A stretch of DNA of 64,000 nucleotides from Arthrobacter zhangbolii (GTDB taxonomy: Bacteria; Actinomycetota; Actinomycetes; Actinomycetales; Micrococcaceae), in NCBI RefSeq assembly GCF_022869865.1, contig NZ_CP094984.1, positions 2,604,001-2,668,000 of the forward strand. The letters run 5' to 3'. Of this stretch, positions 56,208-64,000 are shown in pieces (positions within the stretch are counted from its first letter, which is position 1; each line of letters starts with the position of its first letter). Both the position numbers and the translations under genes were made by a program. Under the pieces are notes generated by a model that made no database searches, was not told the DNA's origin, and worked only from the letters and a program-made list of their open reading frames with translations.

Positions 56208-57113
56208 TTAGCCTTCGAGGCTACCGGTGAAGTCCTTCAGCCACTCGCGCAGGCCCGGGCCCAGGTCTTCGCGCTCGGAGGCGAGGGTCACCACGGCTTT
56301 GAGGTAGCTCATCTTGTCTCCGGTGTCATACCGGCGGCCGCGGAACACCACACCGTAGACGCCGGATCCTTCACCGTCGGCTGCAGCCAGGGTCTGCAGG
56401 GCATCCGTCAGCTGGATTTCCCCGCCGCGGCCGGGTCCGGTTTCCTCAAGCACATCAAAGACAGCCGGGTGCAGCACGTACCGGCCGATCACGGCCAGGT
56501 TGGACGGCGCTTCATCAACGTCGGGCTTTTCGACGAGCTTGTTCACCCGCACGTAGTCCTCGCCCTCAACAACGGAGATGTCGGCGCAGCCGTAAGCGCT
56601 GATCTGTTCCGGATCCACCTCGATCAGGGCAATGACGGAGCCGCCGGTCTTGGCCTGGACTTCCACCATCTTCTCAAGCAGGGGGTCGCGGGCGTCGATC
56701 AGGTCATCACCGAGCAGAACGGCGAACGGCTCATCACCCACATGCAGCTTGGCACGCAGCACGGCGTGTCCCAGCCCCTTGGGATCTCCCTGCCGGAGGT
56801 AGTGGATCTCACCGAGTTCGGACGCAGCGCGCACCATGGCGAGCTTTTCCAGGTCACCCTTGTCTTCCAGCGTTTTTTCAATAAACGGAACGCGGTCAAA
56901 ATGGTCTTCCAGGGAACGCTTGTTGCGTCCGGTGATCATAAGAATGTCCGGCATGCCGGCGTTTACGGCTTCCTCAACCACGTACTGGATTGCAGGCTTA
57001 TCCACAACCGGGAGCATTTCCTTCGGCATCGCCTTCGTGGCTGGCAGGAAGCGTGTACCCAGGCCTGCGGCGGGGATTACGGCTTTGGTTACGGTGGGGC
57101 GTGCTGTCGTCAT
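56208..57113 (-). CDS. galU: UTP-glucose-1-phosphate uridylyltransferase
   Basis: 301 aa. AAGLGTRFLPATKAMPKEM is the nucleotide-binding signature, and VVDKPAIQYVVEEA and GEIQLTDALQ follow. It makes UDP-glucose for GalE, glycogen-like polymers and wall sugars. ATG at 57113 sits 7 nt after TACTCT; the longer open frame upstream is in the promoter region. Divergent from the 5-formyl-THF cyclo-ligase gene. Confidence 0.95.
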   Translation of the reverse strand: MTTARPTVTKAVIPAAGLGTRFLPATKAMPKEMLPVVDKPAIQYVVEEAVNAGMPDILMITGRNKRSLEDHFDRVPFIEKTLEDKGDLEKLAMVRAASELGEIHYLRQGDPKGLGHAVLRAKLHVGDEPFAVLLGDDLIDARDPLLEKMVEVQAKTGGSVIALIEVDPEQISAYGCADISVVEGEDYVRVNKLVEKPDVDEAPSNLAVIGRYVLHPAVFDVLEETGPGRGGEIQLTDALQTLAAADGEGSGVYGVVFRGRRYDTGDKMSYLKAVVTLASEREDLGPGLREWLKDFTGSLEG

Positions 57114-57120
57114 AGTGGTA

Positions 57121-57126
57121 AGAGTA
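57121..57126 (-). promoter_or_regulatory. -10 box for leaderless galU
   Basis: TACTCT on the minus strand, 7 nt before the galU ATG. Confidence 0.55.
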
Positions 57127-57172
57127 CCTAAGTGTGCTTCATTTGCACCAAATACGCGGAGGTATTGGGACA

Positions 57173-57799
57173 ATGGTCCGTATGCACCAAATGAGCAAGA
57201 TCCAGGCCCGTGCAGAGTTCCTGCAGTCCCGCCGCGACCTGACCGACGCCGATCGCCGGCACGCAGCTGAGGCACTGGCTAAAGAGGGCATGACTGCCGT
57301 GGCGGGCATGCTGCCCGCGGGTGCAACGGTGGCCGGGTATCTCTCGGTGGGCGGTGAACCCGGCACGGCCGGCCTGCTGACCGCCCTCACGGACGCGGGC
57401 TACCGGGTGGTGGTCCCGATATGCGAACCTGACCGCCGCCTGTCCTGGAGCTACTGGACCCCCGGCGTCGAGATGGCGCCGGGGCTTTTTGACTCCCTGC
57501 TGGAACCGGCAGGAGCACGCTATACGGCAACCGACCTGCCCGGCCTTGGCCTGATCCTTGTGCCCGCCCTCGCGGCCGATGACGCCGGCGGCCGGATGGG
57601 TAAGGGCGGCGGGTACTATGACCGGTTCCTCGCCCGGTTGCGGGCATGCGGCAACGCCACCCCGGCGGTGGCGGTGGTGTATGACCACGAATTTGTGCCC
57701 GCCGGACGTTTCGAAACCACTCCCCTGGATGCACCCGTGGATGGCGTCCTGACCCCCTCCGGCTGGCATGAACTGCCCGCTAAGCGCATGTATACTTAG
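57173..57799 (+). CDS. 5-formyltetrahydrofolate cyclo-ligase
   Basis: 208 aa. GGRMGKGGGYYDRFLARL near residue 143 is the ATP and folate-binding signature, and the C-terminus PVDGVLTPSGWHELP is typical. It turns 5-formyl-THF into 5,10-methenyl-THF. The ATG at 57173 follows GGAGG by 11 nt; in-frame ATGs at 57182 and 57191 are possible alternatives. The FmdB gene follows on the same strand. Confidence 0.9.
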   Translation: MVRMHQMSKIQARAEFLQSRRDLTDADRRHAAEALAKEGMTAVAGMLPAGATVAGYLSVGGEPGTAGLLTALTDAGYRVVVPICEPDRRLSWSYWTPGVEMAPGLFDSLLEPAGARYTATDLPGLGLILVPALAADDAGGRMGKGGGYYDRFLARLRACGNATPAVAVVYDHEFVPAGRFETTPLDAPVDGVLTPSGWHELPAKRMYT

Positions 57800-57836
57800 C
57801 ACTCAAGGCCATAGAGTGCCAAGGAGGAGTTACAGA

Positions 57837-58148
57837 GTGCCCACGTACGCGTATGCCTGCAAGGACTGCACCCATTCATTCGACATCCAGCAGTCGTTCA
57901 GCGAGGATTCCCTGACCGTCTGCCCCGAATGCGGCGGCCGCCTTCGCAAGAAATTCAACAGCGTCGGAGTTGTTTTCAAGGGTTCCGGCTTCTACCGCAC
58001 TGACTCCCGGGATGCCGCCTCCACCGTACCGGCGGCAGCCTCCAAGAATGACTCCGCCAAGGCCGATGCAGCGAAGCCTGCCGCCAAGGCCGAGAGCGGC
58101 AGCGGTTCAGCCCCGGCCACGGCAGGATCCGCCGGCACCTCCGCCTGA
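57837..58148 (+). CDS. FmdB-family zinc-ribbon protein
   Basis: 103 aa. PTYAYACKDCTHSFDIQQSF with a second C-x2-C (CPECGG) forms a zinc ribbon; the GSGFYRTDSR motif is the conserved end of the FmdB core. The C-terminus is a low-complexity Ala/Ser/Lys tail. Function unknown, once linked to formamidase regulation. GTG at 57837 after AAGGAGGAG. Confidence 0.9.
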   Translation: MPTYAYACKDCTHSFDIQQSFSEDSLTVCPECGGRLRKKFNSVGVVFKGSGFYRTDSRDAASTVPAAASKNDSAKADAAKPAAKAESGSGSAPATAGSAGTSA

Positions 58149-58308
58149 GGTCTCCATGCCGCAGCGGGGATGCGGCACCCGGGGCGTCCGGGTCCCCGCC
58201 GCGCAACCTGCCCGGACCCGTCCTCCACATAGTGGTTTTCCGGGCACGGCATGGGCGGTCCGATCCCCCGGGACCGGGACACTAGGAAACCAGCGCCACG
58301 GACCGTCC

Positions 58309-58314
58309 TAATCT
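58309..58314 (+). promoter_or_regulatory. -10 box for leaderless SAF-domain gene
   Basis: TAATCT, 6 nt before the ATG at 58321. Confidence 0.5.
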
Positions 58315-58320
58315 GGCGAC

Positions 58321-59022
58321 ATGCGCCCCCGCTTCCGCACGCTTTCCCGCACCCTTTCCGCTCCGGGCCACATCCCGGCCGCACGGCTGCGGCGGTTCCT
58401 CACCCGCCACCGCCGTATTCTTGCTGCCCTGGCCTGCTGCGCAGCCATCGGATGCACGGTCCAGGCACTGGTACCCCCGGAGACCGAGCATGTGGTTGTG
58501 GTGAGTGCTTCGCGGGACCTGCCCGTCGGTGCCGTGCTGGACAACACTTCCCTGCAAACCGTCCGGACTCCCGCCGGCTCCGTGCCTCCGGGGGCCTACG
58601 ACCGTGCCGAGGATCTCCTGGGCCGGCGCCTGGCCACACCCTTGCTGCAGGGCAGCCCGGTGACAGATGTTTCGCTGGCCGGTTCGGGACTGCTGGCCGG
58701 AACTCCGCCGGGGACCGTTGCCATTCCGCTGCGCCCCGCGGACCCCTCGGTATTGGACCTGCTTGGACCGGGGCAACTCGTTAATGTGGTTACCGGAGCA
58801 GATCCGGCAGGGGTGCCGGAAGACGCCGGGCGGAGCTCAGGTGCAGAGGTCCTTGCCACGTCCGTGCCCGTGCTCTGGGTTTCCGGGACGGATACCGGCG
58901 GCGGCTGGCCGGCGACCGGAGGTGACGGGCTGGTGGTGGTTGCGGCCAGCCGCGACAATGCCGCCCGGCTCACCGCGGCCTCTGGTGCCGGGAGCATCTA
59001 TCTGGTGCTCACCGAAGAATGA
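58321..59022 (+). CDS. CpaB/RcpC-like SAF-domain protein
   Basis: 233 aa. One N-terminal helix (about residues 33-50) is followed by a SAF domain (VVVVSASRDLPVGAVLDNTS, RAEDLLGRRLATPLLQGSPV) and a second beta domain (VAIPLRPADPSVLDLLGPGQ). This is the layout of CpaB/RcpC, which assist Flp pilus secretin assembly; in Gram-positive actinomycetes, which lack an outer membrane, such orphan proteins have no known role. No tad/flp genes are in the window. Confidence 0.75.
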   Translation: MRPRFRTLSRTLSAPGHIPAARLRRFLTRHRRILAALACCAAIGCTVQALVPPETEHVVVVSASRDLPVGAVLDNTSLQTVRTPAGSVPPGAYDRAEDLLGRRLATPLLQGSPVTDVSLAGSGLLAGTPPGTVAIPLRPADPSVLDLLGPGQLVNVVTGADPAGVPEDAGRSSGAEVLATSVPVLWVSGTDTGGGWPATGGDGLVVVAASRDNAARLTAASGAGSIYLVLTEE

Positions 59023-59045
59023 CCACCGGCACCGCTCCGGTTCGG

Positions 59046-59450
59046 CTAGCCCCAGTGCGGCGGGCGCTGCTCCAGGAGCCAGGAATCTCTGTCTTCCGGA
59101 CTGTCGCCCCACACACGGGGATCATCCTCTTTGGCCTTCCCCGGCAGCAGCCCGGCCGGGCCGGGTGACCCGGCGCGGCGGTTTCCGCGTTTGCGTACCG
59201 GCGGTGCAACCCTGGGCCGCCCGCCCTGCTGCGCCGCATCGGCCTGTGGAGCACTGCCTTTCACGGCTTCGGCAGCCTCCGCAGAGTCGGCGTCGTCCGT
59301 GGCTGCGCCACCCTCCGAACGTTTGCCGGGCGCCGCGGGCTCATTTGACTCCGCCGGCCCGGTCTCTCCAGCCGGCGCATCCACCCGGTACTCCGGCGAC
59401 GTATACGCCCGGCGCTCCGGCTCCTTGTTGTCTGTCCCGGTCATGCTCAC
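59046..59450 (-). CDS. Disordered conserved actinobacterial protein
   Basis: 134 aa, mostly low-complexity Ala/Glu/Pro/Gly with a conserved C-terminus, GDSPEDRDSWLLEQRPPHWG. No domain is recognised. The GTG start overlaps the stop of the helicase-like gene by 4 nt, so it is translationally coupled to it and may encode a partner. Confidence 0.65.
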   Translation of the reverse strand: MSMTGTDNKEPERRAYTSPEYRVDAPAGETGPAESNEPAAPGKRSEGGAATDDADSAEAAEAVKGSAPQADAAQQGGRPRVAPPVRKRGNRRAGSPGPAGLLPGKAKEDDPRVWGDSPEDRDSWLLEQRPPHWG

Positions 59451-62400
59451 TCTCCTTCGCTGCGCTCGGGGAGGGACCCGGACCTCCGTTCGCGCATGCG
59501 GCTGCTTCCGTGCGGGGTTACCGTGACCTGCCGGCCGTGCCGGGCGGTTGAATCGTTCGGTGCTGCAGCCGTCTCCGGCGTTCCGTCAGCCTTAGCACCG
59601 GCTCCTGCCCGGGGGCCGGTTTCCACAGCCGCGGAATCGGGCAGGTTGAGGTACCGGCTCACCAGATCCGCGCAGGCGGACGGGTCGCTGAACACCTCAA
59701 TGGTCCACAACGGCATGTACCTCCAGCCGCGGCGTTCGAGCAGCTGCGGGCGCAGCCGGCTGCGTTCACGCACCGACATGGCACGGTACCGTTCGGTTCC
59801 GTCTGATTCGATGGCCAGCGGAATCGATCCGGCGGGATCACCGTTCCCGGGGGCAGCGGCAACTATGTCAATGGCGCCGTCGTAGTGGTCCCAGACCTTG
59901 GCGCCGCGCTCACGCAGCCTGCCCACCAGATCGGCCACCAGCGGGTCTTCGTCCATGATGCCGCCGGCGGTGGGGGTTTCCACCGCTGCCTTGGAGGCCT
60001 CCGCAGCGGCTGCCGCAGGATCAAGTTCGCGCCGGATGAGCTCGTAGAAATCCAGCGCTCCGTAGCCCAGGCGGGTTCTGTCCAGGTCAGCGGGCTGGAA
60101 GCAGGTCAGCACGTGCTGTTTGTAGCGGGCGCGCGTCATGGCGGTCACGAATTTCTTGCGTCCGTCCGGCGCCGAAAGCGGGCCGAAGTTGTGCAGTGCC
60201 CGGCCGTGCGGGGTGCGTCCGAAACCGAGGGAGAAGATGACGCAGTCGCGCACCATACCCACGGCGCGGTCCACCGGGACCACCCGGAAGGACTCGGCCT
60301 TGGCAGTAAAGAAGTCCGCTGCCCAGGGGAAATTCGCCATCTGTACGCGGATGGCCTCGGCCACCCGCACTGCATGGCGGGGACTGGCCGTGATGACGCC
60401 CAGGGACTGGTGCGGGCGGCGCCGAATGTGTTCAAAGACCAGGTCCACGACACGGTTCACCTCGGCGGCAACGCTTTCCACGCCTTCATGGTCGGCGCTG
60501 GGCATCCCCGTGCCGTCCGCTAGGTATTCCACGGAGAGGGACCGGTGGCCGTTGGCCACCTCATCAGCGCCAGGCACCATGGACAGGCGTCCGCCGTAGA
60601 AGGAGTCGCTCAGCTGTTTCAGCAGGGCCTTGTCGGTTCCGCGGTACACGGTGGAGAGGCTGCGCGTCGGCAGGACACGTTCCAAGGCCTCAAAGGCACT
60701 GGGCAGTTCAGTGTTCTGCCCCTGCGCACCGGCCGGTTCCACCCCGATGGTGAACGGCCGCGGACCCCCCAAACGGGAATCACCGAAGGCGACAACCTGC
60801 CCGGCACGGGCCAGTGCCGGAACCGCCGACTGCAGGCTGGTCGATTCGGCATCCAGCAGCACCACAGTGTCAAAGCGCCGGCCTTCGGGCAGGACCATGG
60901 GCAGCACCAGCGGGCTCGCGGCCCATACCGGCAGCAGTGCGGAAACCAGTTCCTCGGACTGTTGGCACAGGCTGGCCAGGGAAAGCTCGCCGTCCTTGAT
61001 CAGCTCGCGCAGATCCTGGGCGGCGGCTTTGGATTTCTCGACGCCGGAGCTCCAGCGCGAGGCCAGGCTCCAGCGCAGACGGGAGCTGCCGGAAGCAATG
61101 TGGGCGTTGTCGGCAAGCCGGTATTCGGCTTCGAGCCGGCGCAGGCTGTTGCCGTCGGACATGGCCAGGTAGTCATCGCCGCTGATCATGGCTTCCAGTG
61201 CGGACTGCCACCAGGCCAGTTCCAGCTCGTAGCCCACGTGGCGCGGCTGTACCTCGCGCTCGCTCAGGTCATCAAGCAGCTCACCCAGGCCCTGGGCACG
61301 CATCTCGTCCAGGAGCAGGGTCCGCTCAGGCAGCGTTTCAAGCGTTTCGCGGTCCCCTGCCAGCTGGCTCAGCTGCTTTTCCAGTTCATCCAGCGGCAGT
61401 GACGCGAGATCCGGGTGCAGCGGCGTTTCAGTCAGGATGTCCGTCAGGGTGTCCAGCTGCCGCTTCACCAACAGGTAGGAGCGGTTGATCTCGGCCAGTC
61501 CCGTGGGAACCGAAGGGTGGCGCTGTGTGGTGGCATACCGCGTCCAGGTGGCCCGCTGCTGCTGCACCTCGAGGAGGGACGCATGCAGATCGGAGATGTG
61601 CACCCCGGGGCGGATGTATTCCTTGGCCACGCGGCGCAGCCGGGAGCGGGTCATGGAGCTCATGTCGATGCCGCGTTCACGCCGCCAGGAGGAGGACGCG
61701 GTGGCCGAAATCAGGTCGGTCACGGGGCGGTCGAAAATGTCCGGCGTGAACTTATCCAGGCTTTCCCGGACAGCCACCAGCAGTTCCAGCTGCTCGCCCC
61801 ACTGGGCGAATGTTTCGCCCAGGCGGATCTGCGAGTGTTCCGCCACGTCCTGCACCTTGGCACGCAGGGCGGGCAGGTCGGTGGCAAGGGTCTGGGTAAG
61901 CGCGTAGGCTTCCTCGGTTTCCTTGCGGTTCAGCAGCTTGGCACCGTACCAGGGACTGGTGGTAGCGGCACGGCTGAAACTGCCCAGCTCGGCGGCCCGG
62001 CGCAGCCGTCCGGTGAGCTCGGTGCGGTCGGTAATGCTGTCCAGGACGCTGCGCTTGAGCCGCACGGTCGTGGCCGGGGCAGGATTCATGGACGTCAGTT
62101 CAGCCAGGGACTGCATGGCCTGGTACGGCGAGCATCCCCACCGCCGGCGGACGTTGTGCAGGCTCTTAACATGGTCCCGCAGCTGGTGGCGGTTCTCCTG
62201 CAGGACTTTGTGCAGGCCGGCCAGTTCGGGTGCCTTCGCCTTTTCGTTCCGGACAATGGCCCGGACCAGCTGGTCCTTGAGCTGCTGGCGGGTGAGCCCG
62301 GCGTTGACCTGCAGCACAAGCGAGCCAAGCTGCAGGGCGTCAAGTTCAGAGACGAACTGGTTCAGGGTGCCGCGGCGTTCAGCTACCACCAGCACGGATT

Positions 62401-63334
62401 TGCCGGCATTGGCCAGCGACGCGACGGCGTTCAGCGCCGTCTGGGTCTGTCCGGTGCCCGCGGGGGCGGAAACCACCAGGGACTGCCCGGCGTTGATGAG
62501 ATCCAGCACTTCCTGCTGCTGCCGGTCCGCATCCAGGATCAGCAGTTCATCCGCCGGGTCCCGGTCATCCAGCGGCGGCAGGTCCAGGGCCCGGGCGGCC
62601 GGAGGTTCGGCCGAACCGTCACGGGCGGCATCGATCAGGGCGCGGAGGATCGGATGGGCGGGATCCAGTGCGGGATCCTCTGAGAGGTCGGCGAGGTCGG
62701 CGAAGGTGGATACCAGCAGGCGGTGTTCGATGTTGATGCCGCGCACGCTGCCGGTGACGGCGCGGAGCTTCTCCAGCACCGGGTGCGGGTCGAAGCGGGC
62801 GGTGCCGTAGGCCAGCCGGGTCAGGGCATCGACGTCGATCTCCAGACCCTGCTCCTGCTGCAGATGGCGGACCAGGGCCGGGTTGAGCGCGGCCTTTTCG
62901 GTCAGCTGAAGCTCATAGTCGTCCTGGGATGCGTGGACGGTGAGGGCCACCGGGGTGAGCAGGACGGGGGCAGTCAGCGACTCGGGGCGCAGTGCCTCAT
63001 CCGAGGCGTAGCGCCAGGACGCGGTCCCGGCAGCAATGTAGCCGACGTCGATGCCGCGGTCGGTGCCGAGTTCGTAGATTTTGGCGCGGAGCAGGCGCCC
63101 GGCCTTCATCGCGGCGCCGTACTGGTCCGGATCACGCAGCAGGGTGGAGAGCCTCGTCCGGCGACCGGCGAGCAGCTGGGCCAGGCCGGAGGGATGCGCG
63201 TGCGTGAGGTCAATGCTGTTGGCAGCGGACGGGGTGAAATGCAGCAGGGTGTCCGTTCCGGCGTGCTGTCCCAATTGTCCCAGCCACGGCAGCAGGAAGT
63301 CCGAGGGATTCTCCCCGGTATTCTGCTCAGACAC
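59447..63334 (-). CDS. Large SF1 helicase-like protein with C-terminal REase-like domain
   Basis: 1295 aa from the GTG at 63334 after AGAGGG. Around residue 290 is SAPAGTGQTQTALNAVA, a Walker A in which the catalytic Lys is Gln. Walker B reads VVLLDAEST (DA not DE). Later motifs AMTRARYKQHVL and DCVIFSLGFGRTPHG keep the UPF1-like SF1 outline. The last 170 residues (AIDIVAAAP, LAIESDGTERYRA, LERRGWRYMPLWTIEVFSDP) look like the MTES_1575-type nuclease fold with E-x-D in place. ATPase activity is doubtful. Adjacent to guaA. Confidence 0.8.
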   Translation of the reverse strand: MSEQNTGENPSDFLLPWLGQLGQHAGTDTLLHFTPSAANSIDLTHAHPSGLAQLLAGRRTRLSTLLRDPDQYGAAMKAGRLLRAKIYELGTDRGIDVGYIAAGTASWRYASDEALRPESLTAPVLLTPVALTVHASQDDYELQLTEKAALNPALVRHLQQEQGLEIDVDALTRLAYGTARFDPHPVLEKLRAVTGSVRGINIEHRLLVSTFADLADLSEDPALDPAHPILRALIDAARDGSAEPPAARALDLPPLDDRDPADELLILDADRQQQEVLDLINAGQSLVVSAPAGTGQTQTALNAVASLANAGKSVLVVAERRGTLNQFVSELDALQLGSLVLQVNAGLTRQQLKDQLVRAIVRNEKAKAPELAGLHKVLQENRHQLRDHVKSLHNVRRRWGCSPYQAMQSLAELTSMNPAPATTVRLKRSVLDSITDRTELTGRLRRAAELGSFSRAATTSPWYGAKLLNRKETEEAYALTQTLATDLPALRAKVQDVAEHSQIRLGETFAQWGEQLELLVAVRESLDKFTPDIFDRPVTDLISATASSSWRRERGIDMSSMTRSRLRRVAKEYIRPGVHISDLHASLLEVQQQRATWTRYATTQRHPSVPTGLAEINRSYLLVKRQLDTLTDILTETPLHPDLASLPLDELEKQLSQLAGDRETLETLPERTLLLDEMRAQGLGELLDDLSEREVQPRHVGYELELAWWQSALEAMISGDDYLAMSDGNSLRRLEAEYRLADNAHIASGSSRLRWSLASRWSSGVEKSKAAAQDLRELIKDGELSLASLCQQSEELVSALLPVWAASPLVLPMVLPEGRRFDTVVLLDAESTSLQSAVPALARAGQVVAFGDSRLGGPRPFTIGVEPAGAQGQNTELPSAFEALERVLPTRSLSTVYRGTDKALLKQLSDSFYGGRLSMVPGADEVANGHRSLSVEYLADGTGMPSADHEGVESVAAEVNRVVDLVFEHIRRRPHQSLGVITASPRHAVRVAEAIRVQMANFPWAADFFTAKAESFRVVPVDRAVGMVRDCVIFSLGFGRTPHGRALHNFGPLSAPDGRKKFVTAMTRARYKQHVLTCFQPADLDRTRLGYGALDFYELIRRELDPAAAAAEASKAAVETPTAGGIMDEDPLVADLVGRLRERGAKVWDHYDGAIDIVAAAPGNGDPAGSIPLAIESDGTERYRAMSVRERSRLRPQLLERRGWRYMPLWTIEVFSDPSACADLVSRYLNLPDSAAVETGPRAGAGAKADGTPETAAAPNDSTARHGRQVTVTPHGSSRMRERRSGSLPERSEGE

Positions 63335-63440
63335 TAGTGCCCTCTTTTCTGCACTTCCGCGCGTTTTTGACCAAATTGGCATACGTTCAAAACTATCGCG
63401 TCGGACCCGGTTTCCCGAACATAGCAACGCGGGGAACGGC

Positions 63441-63471
63441 AAAGGGGACGGCCGAAACGGCCGTCCCCTTT
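63441..63471 (-). terminator. Terminator of guaA
   Basis: AAAGGGGACGGCC and its complement with an AAACGG-like loop, 10 nt after the guaA stop. The minus-strand stem ends in CTTT. Confidence 0.75.
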
Positions 63472-63480
63472 ATCCTTACG

Positions 63481-64000
63481 CTATTCCCACTCGATTGTTC
63501 CCGGCGGCTTGCTGGTTACGTCCAGCACCACGCGGTTGATTCCATCCACCTCGTTGGTGATCCGGTTGGAAATCCGGGCCAGCAGATCGTACGGCAGGCG
63601 TGACCAGTCGGCCGTCATGGCGTCCTCGCTGGACACCGGGCGGAGCACAATGGGGTGTCCGTAGGTCCGGCCGTCACCCTGGACGCCCACGCTGCGGACA
63701 TCGGCCAGCAGGACCACCGGCATCTGCCAGACTTCGTCGTCCAGGCCTGCTGCGGTCAGCTCGGCCCGGGCAATCGCGTCGGCGCGGCGCAGCAGGTCCA
63801 GGCGTTCCTGGTTGACCTCGCCGACAATGCGGATTCCGAGTCCGGGGCCGGGGAAGGGCTGGCGGCCGACAATTTCGGCCGGCAGGCCCAGCTCGGCACC
63901 GACTGCGCGGACCTCGTCCTTGAAGAGCGCCCGGAGCGGCTCCACGAGTTCGAACTTCATGTCCTCGGGCAGGCCGCCCACGTTGTGGTGGCTCTTGATG
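63481..64000 (-). CDS. guaA: GMP synthase (glutamine-hydrolysing), C-terminal part
   Basis: The 5' part lies beyond the window; the visible 172 codons end in KPPGTIEWE, the invariant GuaA C-terminus. [17 protein letters not shown] and [20 protein letters not shown] are the dimerisation/XMP-binding segments. It aminates XMP to GMP in purine synthesis. A good terminator follows. Confidence 0.96.
   Translation of the reverse strand, partial: IKSHHNVGGLPEDMKFELVEPLRALFKDEVRAVGAELGLPAEIVGRQPFPGPGLGIRIVGEVNQERLDLLRRADAIARAELTAAGLDDEVWQMPVVLLADVRSVGVQGDGRTYGHPIVLRPVSSEDAMTADWSRLPYDLLARISNRITNEVDGINRVVLDVTSKPPGTIEWE

Noticed and set aside
59447-63334. Anti-phage defence helicase-nuclease
   Set aside because: The gene sits next to guaA among core genes and lacks the usual defence neighbours; the catalytic lysine is missing. 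Kept as an unusual protein, not called a defence system.

Overview
The window is GC-rich and densely packed, and looks like an actinomycete chromosome, most likely a Micrococcaceae (Arthrobacter-like) genome. The evidence is the tatB / anti-sigma / sigE / O-methyltransferase cluster, a DUF3117 protein, the actinobacterial FdxA-DapC pair, the GluABCD glutamate transporter, and many genes whose start codon lies 6-7 nt after a TANNNT box (leaderless mRNAs). I see no rRNA, tRNA, CRISPR array or prophage.

Region by region: 1-9.9 kb holds housekeeping genes (end of a DUF1003 protein, Mrp, TatB, anti-sigma, SigE, O-methyltransferase, leucyl aminopeptidase, DUF3117, PIG-V-like mannosyltransferase, Tag glycosylase, DivIVA-like protein, LOG family). 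10.0-13.5 kb is the gluABCD operon. 13.5-15.0 kb is a complete IS3-family element sitting in the loop of the terminator shared by gluD and dapE. 15.0-22.3 kb carries lysine/diaminopimelate genes (dapE, dapD, dapC) with a transglycosylase-like protein, galE, citrate synthase and the ferredoxin fdxA. 22.4-30.8 kb has two small proteins, typA and a five-function peptide ABC transporter.

30.8-39.9 kb is the accessory part: an SDR, a membrane-anchored Nudix-like protein, a TetR/YhgE-type divergent pair, an MFS exporter fused to a CBS pair, a DHFR-like reductase and an islet of unrecognised genes ending in a decayed remnant. 39.9-49.8 kb returns to core functions (ychF, ispH, xseA, xseB, an AlaT-like aminotransferase and a four-gene compatible-solute ABC transporter). 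49.9-64 kb holds a Nudix hydrolase, a BadF-type sugar kinase, an MFS/Lrp divergent pair, an APH-like kinase, galU, 5-formyl-THF cyclo-ligase, an FmdB zinc ribbon, a CpaB/SAF protein, a large helicase-nuclease with a degenerate Walker A motif, and the C-terminal part of guaA.

The points most worth following are the IS that splits a terminator hairpin while carrying its own hairpin over the transposase ribosome-binding site, the 33-bp dapE/dapD divergent promoter with two leaderless starts, the MFS-CBS fusion, the helicase-like protein with Walker A lysine replaced by glutamine, the Nudix-like membrane protein, and two unrelated genes with in-frame 15-bp tandem repeats.
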